DNA of 64,000 nt, from positions 12,736,952 through 12,800,951 of the forward strand of contig NC_064775.1 in the NCBI RefSeq assembly GCF_011397635.1, written 5' to 3'. The notes beneath the pieces were generated by a model. That model saw nothing but the letters and a program-made list of their open reading frames with translations, was not told the origin of the DNA and did no database searches. Each line of letters opens with the position of its first letter. Position 1 is the first letter of the stretch. Source of the DNA: Epinephelus fuscoguttatus (taxonomy: Eukaryota; Chordata; Actinopteri; Perciformes; Serranidae). Shown piece by piece: positions 11,322 to 21,425 of the stretch. The position numbers and the translations under genes are program-made.

Positions 11322-12989
11322 TTGATCCATTGTTCTGATAACACTTGGAAAGCCCTGAAGAGCTGCACAATTTAATCATTTTATCCCCAATCAAGTTAGC
11401 AGACAGCTAAACCAAAAGCCTGTGTGCTTGATCTATGGTCCTAAGCAGCACTGATCATCTGTGTAATTTATACGAGGCAGTTAAATGTTTTTGGCTTCAT
11501 GCGCCACTGAGCAGCTTTCACAGGAATGGACGGGGTCCTGCCTACAACGCTGTATCCAGTTCCCCATATACAGCCATGGTTGTGAAGTAATTACTTGTGT
11601 TTTCTAATTTTGGCAAAACCCAGGCTAGCTGTTGATGCTTGCTTCTAGTATTCATGCTAAGCTAAGCTAATTGCCTCCTGGCTCTGGCTTCATGCTTAAT
11701 TATTTCAATTCTAAAAACAAATAGACCACTGTATTTCCCAAAATGTTGAAATAGGCTATTCCTTTCAAGACTATTTTCATGTTTTCTATTTGTTTATTTA
11801 TTTATTTTTTACTTTACCTGAAAAGAAATAACTTTTGCCGGCATCATCAGTGGTGAAGGCATCTAGTTTGACGTCACTGCATTTTGGGATTGTATAGTTA
11901 CCTCCATGACCTGCAGTCAAACACAGAAGATTTCACATTAACCCAAAAGAGACCGTTTCTTTTTCTTGTACAAAATGATTTAAAATAAATTTGATAGTTC
12001 TTTTCTGGATAAACTCACTAAAGTTGGCGCACTTCATGAAGTATCTGCGGGCGTCCTTGGGGTAGTCCCTACCGCTAATCTCTCCGGTCGCTGGGTGGAA
12101 CCTGGTGAAGTGGTGTCCATGGAAACAGTAGTACTGCTCCTGCCAGCGTAAGGCAGAGGTGCAGACTGGCAGGTGGTCCCATGTCTTGGTCTTCACTGTC
12201 TTTGTGGCAATATCAAAAACATGCACATCATGTCCTGTGGGGGTGAAATTAGTAGTTTGATTTACCAGTTAGCTCCACAGTGTGCTCATGAAAACATTAT
12301 GACAAAATACACTCCTGCTACAGCTAATTTTTTCCACGAGGGGGCAGAATTATCCTTATAATACTGAGATAACCCACTGGTTCAGTCAAACATTGTTAAA
12401 TTCTTCTCTCTTAAACTGATTCCATTGTTTCTTTTATTTTAAACACTATTTTACAGCTTAATTATAGTCCTGATTTAGTGAGATGAATATTTTTTGCAGT
12501 GAATGCCAACATACCCTTGAAGAACAGAACTGAGTCGGCAGGGCACTCTCCTTTGGGACACTCCACAGCAGAGTCCAGGTGATCGGGGACATTAGGAAAA
12601 TCATCATGCATCGCTTTTGGATAGCCCTCCTCCAGAGTGTGGTTGTAATAGCTGAACACTTTGTCATCCTGGAGATCAAAAGTATCAGGACAGTCTAGAA
12701 ATTGCTCTCGATCTAAATTTTTAACAGAATTAAAGTATCTGTGGATCATACCAGGAAGAAATAGATGTGATCATGGTCTTCTGCATTGGGATCTGTACTG
12801 TGCATGCGGAAAGCAGCATCAACATGGCCGATGTGATGGATGTCATCAAGCTCCTTAAAGGACTCGTTGGAGAGATGAGCTGGACCCTGGAAACCCATCC
12901 ATATGTGGCCACCTGAAAAGAAAACATCAGTTTAATTTGAATATGTATATACGTGTGTGTGTGTATATATGTATGTATATATATATTTA

Positions 12990-13059
<70 letters not shown>

Positions 13060-14390
13060 ACTTAAATAATGCCATGAGAAAATAAAGTCCATCATTCTGT
13101 ACAAAGAAGGTTCCACACCTTTGAAGAAGAAAGTGTTTCCTTTCTCATCAGGAGTGATGGCATCAAACTCAAGACCTTCACATCGGTCCGGTAGACCCTC
13201 TAAACATGGAGATAATTTCTTGTTACCATTATTGCAACTGAAAAACAGAAAATCTGTATCATCAGACAGAATGGCTTGTTTCTGTGAGATTATTTCTGAC
13301 ACGCAGCTGCTATGTAACAGACAAAGGCTTATGATTTGATATGCTAATTAAAAACCCACCATGTGTGTGGTCGTCTATGTGGTCGCCTGCGTGGTCGTCT
13401 GCGGGCCTGTGGATGATAAAACAGATGCTTATTTTTCCATCACATCGCATCTCATTTTCAAAAATCCTTGAGTCCTGATGACAGGGACTCAATCACTGAC
13501 ACACTGCCAAGGTGATAAGATGACTTTGCACTCTTGTATTTGTTCAATTGATCCAACTGGTGAACTTTGTGCATGAGCAAATAGAGTTACGACATGCACA
13601 TCGCCACTGCAGACCAATTGTAAAGAATAAGCCAAAAAAAAAAAAAAGACCGTAGACAGCTCACGAAGGCCATGATTGTGAAACTAATACATTGTGCACT
13701 ATTGATGTGAGACCGGGTTGTGACCTCAACTGACATGGTTGAACTGATAAGAGAAAATACCAAGAAATGGAGAAACAAAGTACAACCTCATAAGTTGACT
13801 CAAACATCTCTTTGAAACAGGAAACCATTCACTGTTGTATTGATTTGCATTATATTAAGTTATATTTGTCATTTTTTTCTAACCTCTGTATTTCTTGATA
13901 TAATACAAAGCAGAAAAACGAGTAAGAGACTTGAAAAGGAACTGAGCAGCTCCAAACTTCATTCCCTATGACATCACAAGTTTGAGTCTTACTTCTCTGG
14001 TTTCTGGCTTTGGGAGAGAGTTCACAAATATTGATTGAACTTTCCAAGGCCATGGAAATAAAATATTGGAATTCTTTATTTCGATGGTGTTCCCCTTTTA
14101 AACTGCTGCATACCACATATCAGGGGCAGGTCATTTAGGTTTGTCTTTGTAGCTTAAATCTGCACACACAGAACTCTTTCTTTACAGGTTGGAAAACTCT
14201 TGAAACATGCACATGATGTCAGCATGGAAGGATCTTGAGATCAGGATAATAAGTAGCACGTCCTGACCTGAATTACCTATTCTGAGTGTTAATTCATCAT
14301 AACATAAGACTTCAGTAATACTCACGTAGGTAGTCCACTGGCGAGGGTAAGTGCTAGGCACAGAAACAGAGTTTTGGAGATCAGCTCCAT
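8891..14390 (-). CDS. hpx: Hemopexin (Wap65-type), ten coding exons, complete
   Basis: The product is a secreted plasma glycoprotein that binds free haem with high affinity and carries it to the liver. In fish it is known as warm-temperature-acclimation protein Wap65. Coding exons (5' to 3', minus strand) are 14390-14326, 13406-13360, 13199-13119, 12912-12752, 12668-12515, 12234-12019, 11910-11818, 9674-9544, 9442-9295 and 9117-8891. Every junction is GT/AG, the phases agree, and the total is 1323 nt, giving 440 residues plus stop. That is the usual length for fish hemopexin. Residues 1-19 ([19 protein letters not shown]) are a signal peptide. An Asp/His-rich stretch ([15 protein letters not shown]) follows, then two four-bladed hemopexin propellers separated by the linker encoded around exons 6-7. 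Typical blade motifs are visible ([22 protein letters not shown]). Likely N-glycosylation sites are NES, NHT, NFS and NYT. His287 in RDGLHAFPI aligns, from memory, with a haem-ligating histidine of the mammalian protein, and His243 lies in the linker. This favours the haem-binding Wap65-2 form over Wap65-1. That assignment is an inference. Confidence 0.95.
10545..11050 (-). repeat. Teleost dispersed repeat rich in 'agcatgcta' motifs, interrupted
   Basis: Read on the minus strand, this is the 3' part of a repeat whose plus-strand copy is at 28170-28830: the motifs 'gctaacatgct', 'agatggt..ccat' and 'gctaaacatcagcatg' occur in the same order. It is split at 10612-10949 by a DNA element that duplicated GACAATG. 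A partial copy is also present at 24370-24440. Confidence 0.65.
10612..10949. mobile_element. 338-bp inverted-repeat element with target-site duplication
   Basis: The flanking 7-mers are identical: GACAATG at 10605-10611 and at 10950-10956. If one base more is counted on each side, this becomes 8 bp with one mismatch, which suits a hAT-like duplication. The terminal inverted repeats are about 45 bp: the left carries 'attggtttgacagcccattg' and 'gttcgacatcccatt', and the right has the same words on the minus strand. There is no transposase frame. The interior (10770-10860) contains, on the minus strand, the same GGTTAGG-type module found at 2556, 31597 and 45366. It sits in hemopexin intron 7, inside an older repeat. 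Confidence 0.8.
11090..11580 (+). repeat. Dispersed repeat, homologous to 24450-25190
   Basis: The text 'gaagccaattttcat', 'gtggggcccaaaaagacttc', 'catagacttac', 'ttttatccccaatcaagtta', 'cttcatgcgccactgagc' and 'tatacagccatg' appears in the same order at 24450-25190, where a SINE interrupts it. This is a noncoding interspersed family of unknown class. A TTA microsatellite lies in this copy. Confidence 0.7.
11288..11320. repeat. (TTA)n microsatellite
   Basis: About ten TTA units inside hemopexin intron 7. Confidence 0.95.
12942..13056. repeat. Compound (TG)n/(TA)n microsatellite filling hemopexin intron 3
   Basis: Alternating TG and TA tracts make up more than half of this 206-bp intron (13118-12913). 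The tract ends about 30 bases from the acceptor of exon 4. Reading frames through it are not coding. Confidence 0.95.
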
Positions 14391-14463
14391 GGTGTGCAGT
14401 CCTGATGAAGTCCTCTGATGTGGAGTCTCACTAGAGAGAGGCGCTGTGCAGGAGCTGAACCAG

Positions 14464-14473
14464 CCCTTTTATA
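14464..14473 (-). promoter_or_regulatory. TATA box of hemopexin
   Basis: TATAAAAGGG on the minus strand, 74-83 bases upstream of the start codon. It predicts a transcription start near 14435-14445 and a 5' untranslated region of about 50 bases. This is typical of liver-expressed plasma-protein genes. Confidence 0.75.
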
Positions 14474-14474
14474 C

Positions 14475-15597
14475 TGAAGTGTGTGAGTGGGTGGACAAGT
14501 TGGGAAACTGGGTATGTGCGTTTGCATGAACACGTTGTCAAATGATCCTTCTCAGAATCATTTATGATCAAGCATTACAATTTAGTTATTTGAAGATATG
14601 ATTGTTTCCTAAAAATGTCAGTATTATGTGCAACGCAATCTGTGTTCTATATGCACAACATCTATCTTTAATAAAGCTGATTTAATGTTTGAGAATCTAC
14701 GTGGACAGAAAGTAAAAGGCGAAGCTTAACTTTGCCTTTGATGTGGATTTCACATGAAATCATTGATCTGTTTGGATAAGATTTCACCACTTCGAACTGC
14801 ATCTGTTAACTACACTTTCATCAGAACAGGGCCAGTAAGCCCCCCTTGTTCCCTTTTTTATTTGGTGACAGACTTTTCTGGAAATACAGACGTTCTGCGG
14901 CAAAAGTTGTCGTCAGAGAAAAACTTAATGCTAATAACCTGCCTTTGAGGTTAAATGTGGTAAGGTGTGGTTGGGCAATAGCAGATCATGAACAAATCAT
15001 GCAGAAACAGATTTAAAACCAAGTTTAATTCCTTTTAGCCAGAGAAATTGACAGTACAAAAATCATTACACTACAACTAAACTGTTTTATCTGCTGATTA
15101 CAGTGAGATTTGATTCTCAAATGTGTCTTGATTATTGATTCATTAAATGTTTTGCAATATGGGCATAAATCACAATATATTCAGGCACACAGCCTTATGG
15201 GCTACTTTGCTTTACTGTAGATTATTCAAGACAAAAATACATCTCAAACACTAAAGGGTAATTTAAGAGCATGCATTCATACTTATTTGCTACTTGTATC
15301 ATCTGTACTGAGTAGATGGAAAGAATTTACACTAATCTGCTACAAAAGCCTTGTATCTACTGATTATTATAATGAAAAAAGCGTAAAGTACCATCACCAA
15401 TTAAAATCTCATCAAACAAGGTCTTGTCAAATTAAAGCAAGTAGGAGGTAGAGGCTGTAAATTATACTCAAAGAAACTTGCATTATAAATTCCCTAGCAT
15501 ATTGCCTGCTATTACAGATTTAACCTTCTCACTTTATCACATCAATTAGTCTTAACTCTATCCATGTTTGTTTCTGTCTCTACCTTTGTCATCCTCT
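14475..15597. other. Intergenic spacer between hemopexin and the NHL gene
   Basis: About 1.1 kb of AT-rich sequence without repeats that I recognise. It must hold the hemopexin upstream promoter and the 3' untranslated region of the NHL gene. A possible ATTAAA polyadenylation signal for the latter lies at 15024-15029 (minus strand). Confidence 0.4.
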
Positions 15598-18198
15598 TCA
15601 CTTATAGCGATAGATCTTAATGCAATGATTCATGCTGTCTGACATGACCATGTGGCCGTCAGGGAGCAGTGCCAGGCCCCTTGGGCTGCTCAGGTTGTCG
15701 CTCACCAGAGGCCAGCCAACACCTTTGGATGGGTAGAGAAGAACACGGTGGTGCTGCTTGCCCCAGTCTGCCACCAGGACATCCCCATCACTGTCAATAC
15801 AGAGACCCCAAGGGCAAGTCAGAACTGGTCCCAGGCCAGAACACACCCCCAGGATTCGGATAGTGTTCCAGCCTGGCTCCAGGACCCGGATACATGGGAC
15901 ACGTCCAGTCTCATTTCCTCTTTCGGATACTGCCATGAGCCCAGTAGTGAGACATGCTGCCACCAGGTAGGGTCTGTGGTACCCACTCACCACTGTGCGC
16001 TCCAATCTGGCCCCAGTTTTGGGGTCTAGCTTGAGGGAAGTTAGGGTGCCACGCTTTATGTCGGCAACCAAGAACTCATCTTGACGGGTAACAGTCACCC
16101 CTCTGGGAGCATCCAGTTCTTCATTGGTGGAACCAATCAGTGTGCCTCCAAATGTTTGGAGGAGGCGTCCATGACGGCTGAACACCAGCACAGCCCGTTC
16201 AGCAGCACAGGTCAGAGCAATGAGGCCCTTTGAGTTCACAGCCACATCAAAGTAGTTGCAGATGCGGGAAGACCTTTCTGAACCTGAAGGAGACACCTGT
16301 TGTACAACATTCTTCTGGAGATCAGTCACCTGAATGCGGGCGTTTCCACAATCCACCACAAATAGTTGCCCTTTGACAGTTGCATGGACACCACTTGGTA
16401 GGTTGAAGTCAGTGCGACCAGATCCTTGTTTTCCAAATTGTTTGACCAGATATGCGGAGTCAAGTGCAGCTGAACCACCCTCTTCCTCCAGTTCCCCCAA
16501 AGCTGGCACAACTCCCCCTCTCTTGTCTTTGCTGTATTGCTGTGATTCCTTGCCTTGGTGTAATTTGTCGCCTTCAATGGCTGACATGGACAGAGATCTG
16601 CTCACACGGTTTGAATTTAAACCCTGTGTAACATGAGTCTGAGATCTTGATTGTCGTTCATCAGAACTCATGATGTTCCTGTCAGATTCTGGGCCATTTC
16701 CTCGGCCTTGTTCAAGAGTTGAAGGTTCAGAGGCAAGACGCATTCTGTTGACTTTCCTGATTCCTCCACGCTCCCCTTTGTCACCATTGATTAAAGGGCG
16801 TTTACCTGAGAGGTCAGCAGTGGACATTGAGCGGCAGTGCTCTTGCTTGAGGGATCCATTATCTGGAGTATTGACAGTATAGGTGTAACAGGAATCCTCA
16901 CTGTCCACTGGAGATGGAGGGCTTCCACTGTCCATTGAGCATTCAGTTGAGGTCTTTTTCTTGGATAGAGCGTGTTGAGAAAAATGATTATTTCCAGTAG
17001 AAAGATCTCCGAGACTGCGCCTGTAGAGTGAACCTTTGCGCCCAGTCTTTGGAGATGTTGCCACATCACTGCTTTTTTCATCAATTTCCTCAGGAGGGCA
17101 GGATGGTTCTTCACATGAGACCAAGACAAGAGCCTTTTGCTTCCTCTTACCCTTCAGTGTGGAGCGTCTCTTTGTACCATTTTGTCTACTATCAGATTCA
17201 TCACCTTCAGATTCTCCTTGACTGGAGACAGGTGGGATAGCAAGAAAAAGATCTTGCCCCTGTGTGTCTGAGCACACTGAATCCACTTCCTCATCTTGAG
17301 ATGACTCAGATACAGCACGATGTCTTGGTGTGGGGGACTTTACAGTGGGGGATTTGAGATCCTCCTCATTCTCTGTAGAGCTTGACAGACGTAGTTTCCG
17401 GACAACGCGCATGTTCCCACTGTTTGCCTTATTGCTCTCCTCTGGACTGTACCTTTGTCCAGCTTTGTTGAGTTGTGGTTCCTTTCGAATTTCAAGAGGG
17501 GTAATGTTTGAAAATGCTGTATCCCCTGAGTGCAAGGCACACTTTTGTCCTTGGACACCACAGACACCAATTGGGTAGGTCATGCCTTGCTCTCGAACAT
17601 CAACTTCCCCCAAGCTAAAGGTCTTGGACTCTGGGCTTGGTAAGAAACTGACCCTTTTCATTGTTAGGGAGATCTCCCAAGGTTGGGTGACCTCTGCCAC
17701 TCCTCTTTGGAGCTGATTTTTGTTGGATCCACCAGCCGTACTGCCCCATCTTTGTATCTGCTCCTTCAGTTGTCCAATTTTTCTAAGTTGCTGGTCAACA
17801 AGTGACTGCACAACTCGCACAGCTGCAGCGTTCTCCCTCTTCACCTGACTAAGGTGCCGCTGGGCTTCTCTGTGGTCCTGCTCGACCTTCTCAAGGAGGC
17901 GGCGCTCCTCTCTCTGAGCTTCAATCGCAGCATTGTCCAACTCACGGTTTATCCCCTCCACTTCGGCCTGCTGTCGCTCCCTGAGGCTCTGCAGTTCTCG
18001 TTCTCCCTGCTCCAGGTTGGAAAGGGCCTGAGTCACCCATGGAGGTGGTGAAGTAAGGGACATGGGTGTAAAGATGGACTCCCGTGGGCTGAAGGATAGG
18101 GGAGGTGGAGAGGTGATATCTGTCTTTGGAGTACTGTGTGTCAACAGGGCTGAGAACCCAAGAAGAGCTCTTCTCTCTGAATGAGACCGCATTAACAT
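15598..18198 (-). CDS. NHL-propeller protein, TRIM32-like but without RING or B-box
   Basis: A single-exon frame encodes 866 residues. Residues 1-55 are Ser/Pro-rich. About 58-150 form a charged coiled coil (LEQGERELQSLRERQ to QLKEQIQRW). About 155-575 are low-complexity and serine-rich with many SP sites and acidic patches, probably disordered. About 578-866 form six NHL repeats (for example FNLPSGVHA, LDAPRGVTV, LTCPWGLCIDSDGDVLVADW, LSSPRGLALLPDGHMV), ending in MNHCIKIYRYK. From memory, the propeller resembles that of TRIM32, including the closing HCIKIY. TRIM32 also has an intronless coding region behind a noncoding exon. An in-frame TGA at 18231-18229, downstream of a good acceptor (18270), fixes the start and excludes an upstream RING exon through that acceptor. 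Without RING and B-box it should not act alone as an E3 ligase. NHL domains bind RNA or protein, so an adaptor role is an inference. A derived TRIM2/3 relative or an nhl-1-like protein is the alternative. Confidence 0.88.
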   Translation of the reverse strand: MLMRSHSERRALLGFSALLTHSTPKTDITSPPPLSFSPRESIFTPMSLTSPPPWVTQALSNLEQGERELQSLRERQQAEVEGINRELDNAAIEAQREERRLLEKVEQDHREAQRHLSQVKRENAAAVRVVQSLVDQQLRKIGQLKEQIQRWGSTAGGSNKNQLQRGVAEVTQPWEISLTMKRVSFLPSPESKTFSLGEVDVREQGMTYPIGVCGVQGQKCALHSGDTAFSNITPLEIRKEPQLNKAGQRYSPEESNKANSGNMRVVRKLRLSSSTENEEDLKSPTVKSPTPRHRAVSESSQDEEVDSVCSDTQGQDLFLAIPPVSSQGESEGDESDSRQNGTKRRSTLKGKRKQKALVLVSCEEPSCPPEEIDEKSSDVATSPKTGRKGSLYRRSLGDLSTGNNHFSQHALSKKKTSTECSMDSGSPPSPVDSEDSCYTYTVNTPDNGSLKQEHCRSMSTADLSGKRPLINGDKGERGGIRKVNRMRLASEPSTLEQGRGNGPESDRNIMSSDERQSRSQTHVTQGLNSNRVSRSLSMSAIEGDKLHQGKESQQYSKDKRGGVVPALGELEEEGGSAALDSAYLVKQFGKQGSGRTDFNLPSGVHATVKGQLFVVDCGNARIQVTDLQKNVVQQVSPSGSERSSRICNYFDVAVNSKGLIALTCAAERAVLVFSRHGRLLQTFGGTLIGSTNEELDAPRGVTVTRQDEFLVADIKRGTLTSLKLDPKTGARLERTVVSGYHRPYLVAACLTTGLMAVSERGNETGRVPCIRVLEPGWNTIRILGVCSGLGPVLTCPWGLCIDSDGDVLVADWGKQHHRVLLYPSKGVGWPLVSDNLSSPRGLALLPDGHMVMSDSMNHCIKIYRYK

Positions 18199-18269
18199 TG
18201 TGGATGGTAGATTTGAACTATCCTCTTTTCAAATGGGGTTTCACTTCTCTTTGCTTTTTGAGTATATTT
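18199..18269 (-). other. 5' untranslated part of the NHL gene's coding exon
   Basis: On the minus strand a pyrimidine-rich tract ends in 'ctctttacag' at 18270, a good 3' splice site. The 71 bases from 18269 to the start codon contain an in-frame stop at 18231-18229. The upstream intron would run to 20521. Confidence 0.6.
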
Positions 18270-18389
18270 CTGTAAAGAGAAAATCCAAAAGAACAATAAT
18301 TAAAACCCTTACAACAAAGCACCTCAAAGAATTATAACATATAGTTAGATGCTTTTGTAAAACTCTACAAAAACAGCTTCAGAATTTCA

Positions 18390-18905
18390 GTTCGGTGGGG
18401 ACCCCTTTGATACAATTGTTGGCCCCCCCACTGGCCCCCTCAGTTGAAAATAATTGGAGGCTGATATTACTGTCATTTAGAGGCTGTGATGTGCCCATTT
18501 TGAAACAAGCAAAAAGGTTGTGGTACCTTATGGAACTAGACAACTTAAGTCATAAATTTGTATCAACCATGTTGGCATAGCTTGTTGGGTAAGGGGGCGA
18601 AATAATGCTCCAAAGTTAGGCCAAAATTTTGGTATGGGAACAACTGACAAAGGGGTCCATTGAAATCTCACCTCAAAATATCTCTATGGGTACCAACTAA
18701 TCTCCCCTACATTTAAGAAGGCCTGTTCCCCTTCTGTTTTTTGTTCCTTACTGTCAATGTACTGTCAAATTGAAGTGGTATCAGCGTCATAAAATTCCTA
18801 AAATTCAGTAATGGCTTTTGGTTTTGATGTGTCACCCCAAGATTTTCTGCGCCCCCTCTGTGAAATTTCTGGGGCCGCCACTGGTCAACACGTCCAGCTT
18901 TGGAA
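18390..18905. repeat. Degenerate repeat remnant in the NHL gene's 5' intron
   Basis: Contains 'ggcccccccactggccccct' near the left and 'tctggggccgccactggtc' near the right, phrases typical of old fish DNA-transposon remnants and also seen at 74-160. The rest of the interval up to about 20520 is anonymous AT-rich intron sequence with no exon that I can support. Confidence 0.4.
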
Positions 18906-20521
18906 AAAAAAATGTTGCCCTGCACTACAACATTCATCCTGTAATGTTTTCTTAATTCAGTTCTCAGTCCTTTGGGAAATCTATTTGACCTACCTGTTGA
19001 CTCTGGTGTATCACATAAACCCTGCGAGGACTTGTGCACATTTCTTGCACTGTTTTAAAACTGGGACACAGGTTCCCTTTCGTTGCAACTTTATCTGTCC
19101 CACACAATATTCAGTTTCTCACGAGACTCTAAAGTGCTCTCAGGTAACCACTGTCCTGTTTCCCTGAGGTCAGCATTGTATTCAGACTTCTACTCTGTTG
19201 GCAGCTGCTGATTACTACAACAATAACTGTCCTAAATTGGATGGTAATCAACAGTTTGTTGAAGCACATCTAATGTTAATCTCCATTTGCCTTGAATTAC
19301 CAGTTATCATTTAGTCACTATTCATAGCTATTTTTGACATTTTAAAGTCATTGAAGGGTCATTGTATGCCAAGGTGAGGCAGTGAGGCTTATGAGTCTTC
19401 TTTTCCAAGTCACTTCTCTTAATGTCATCATGAAACAGTCTTGAATTGTGGCTTCCGAATGCAGCACAAGACTCTCATTGTCACTTCTGGTGGAAACAGC
19501 AGCGCTTATCAGCTCAAGGCATTGAAACTGAAGTCTGTCTTTCACCACCAGCACAAGGTATGTGAAACACTGCCAGGAAGGGGGTCAGTTCTTTCTTTCT
19601 TTTTTTATGATCACGCAAAATGTATCATATTCTGAGTTGGTGATTGTTGGGCACCAGTGTGTATATGTTCACAGTGTAGACCTAGTTAGAGGGCCTTTTA
19701 CCCCCTGTAGCAAAACAACAAGGCTTTTGCAAGGATGAAAGGGTGAGGTGTCAGTTTACCTCTGCATGTTCACAATAAAGTCCCCCTGGAAACATGTGAC
19801 CTGAGAGTGTCAATGGATAAAATCTGTTTCCCATGTTTTAGAAACCATGTTTAAGATGTTATCTGCTGGTGACTTTTGCTCTATCCTCCTCAGATAATTT
19901 GACCTTAAACAGAACTTAAAAGGAGGAATCACAGAAAACATAATCTTGAGTACAATCTCAATGTCAAAACTACTCTTAATACACTCACAGGTCAACAGGT
20001 AAAGAGTCATCAATCTGTTTGTTGGAATGAGGGAAAATGTAGGTTATGTGACAGTAACAAATCCCTGTCACTCTCCTGGAGTGAGGCCACTGGGTCTTCT
20101 CATGTTACCCCACTTTAATGTTGAATGAGAGGCGCTCGTTGCTAAGTTACTGGACGGCCTTCGCTGAGGTGCTGAGACTATAGAATAAATGATACCATTC
20201 ATAATTGAGAGGATTATGCAGGATGTTCAGGAGCATTCCAGCGTATCGAAACTAAACAATGGAGCCATTCACCACAAGTTACGCAGCATATTGCTCACAG
20301 GTAAAGGCCTCTTTGAAATTTATACTTCAAGCAGTTAAAACAAAGAAATCTGCAGGTGGCAAACTGCCCCGAACAAAAGGCTTTTTATTGTGAAATTCCG
20401 TTCTGAGTACAAAAGCATAACACAAGTTTTTATTCAGATTTTACAATGCAATATGTAACAGCAAAATATAAGATTAAAGCATAAAAATATCATTTTAAAA
20501 ACAAAGTTAAAAGTGTCTTAC

Positions 20522-20640
20522 CTGAACTCCAGGCGTGTGCGTCTTCCTCTGCTGCTCTCTCTGCTCTGTCCTGCAGCCTCCAGTTCTTTCTCCCTCCACC
20601 TCTCTCCGTCACTCCCCCATCTCACACCTTCCCTCCCTCT
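20522..20640 (-). other. Likely non-coding first exon and promoter of the NHL gene
   Basis: On the minus strand a GC/purine-rich segment ends 'cctggagttcag' followed by the donor 'gtaagac' (exon end 20522). It lies 2.25 kb upstream of the acceptor at 18270 on the same strand, with no intervening gene. The upstream limit (about 20640) is a guess. Transcript data would settle it. Confidence 0.5.
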
Positions 20641-20699
20641 TTCTTTTCATTGCATTCTGCACAGGTTTATGTTCCAGTTTGACTTTGTGTGCACAGATG

Positions 20700-20925
20700 A
20701 ACAAATTAATATTTGACCTGGACATGAAAAATGAACACTTTGGGTGGTACACAACTGAACAGTTGCACATAGATGTGAACAACCTTTAAATAGTATCAGA
20801 AAATATTTATCGTGTAGATTTAGCTGTCTAATGCAAACATGAATTAGTTTTGGTAGTGATAGCAGATTCAGAAGGTCTTGAGTATAATGTGAGATTTAAT
20901 TTAAGTCGAGTGATATCTGTTGATC
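20700..20925. other. Short intergenic stretch
   Basis: No gene and no recognised repeat. Confidence 0.4.
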
Positions 20926-20929
20926 CAGC

Positions 20930-21425
20930 TTTGTAGTCAGGACCACCTAAACCAACACAAAGTCATGACAAAGACGAAAGTGTGTCAAGACCAAGACTTG
21001 GAGGGGTTCAGACTGAGTCAAGACCAAGACCAGACCAGTCTGAATCCCACACTACATGACAATTATGATAAAATGTGGAACATGTAACCAATAGGCACTC
21101 CTCAAACTGATCTAAAAGATCCAGATCCCCATAAAAACACCCACAGAAAATAAATGCAGATTCCTCGTCATTCACCTCTCTTATCCCCATACTGTATATA
21201 AGTGTGTATCTGTAAAGTTATCATGAGAAATGTCTTGATAAAATAATCAAAAAGCATTGCAGAGGTTTTTTGCGAAGGCTTTTTGGTGATAGCCTGCAGA
21301 TGTGGTCTTGGTTGGTCTTGAAATCCAGAGTTGTCTTTGTCTGAGGCCAAGACAAAAAACGATTGTTGAGTCCAAGATGTGTCCTTCAAATGTGGTCTTG
21401 AGACAGATTTCCATCCCAAAATGAA
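20930..21425. repeat. Dispersed repeat with 'aagaccaagac' motifs at both ends
   Basis: The left side carries 'gtcaagaccaagacttgg' and 'gtcaagaccaagaccagacc'. The right side carries the opposite-strand counterparts 'gtggtcttggttggtcttga' and 'tttgtctgaggccaagac'. These imperfect inverted ends with an AT-rich middle match a repeat that I recognise as widespread in teleosts. No coding capacity. Confidence 0.6.

Larger units (their letters stand above)
9680..11815. other. Hemopexin intron 7, filled with repeats
   Basis: This 2.1-kb intron is by far the largest of the gene apart from the 0.9-kb first intron. It holds repeat remnants at 10395-10520 (related to 25420-25680), a minus-strand copy of a long teleost repeat at about 10545-11050 split by an inverted-repeat element (10612-10949), a second dispersed repeat at 11090-11580, a TTA microsatellite (11288-11320), and a 'gctaagctaagctaa' type remnant at 11640-11765. 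No exon is hidden here: the flanking exons join in phase. Confidence 0.7.

Noticed and set aside
12730-13302. 190-codon minus-strand gene
   Set aside because: The frame reads through hemopexin exon 3, its intron microsatellite and an out-of-frame stretch of exon 4. The spliced model explains it.
15652-16029. Plus-strand 125-codon frame and similar frames inside 15598-18198
   Set aside because: Antisense shadows of the 866-residue NHL gene.
15598-18198. Orthologue of TRIM3
   Set aside because: No filamin domain, RING or B-box. The coding region is in one exon and the propeller wording is closer to TRIM32. Shared position next to hemopexin alone is not enough.
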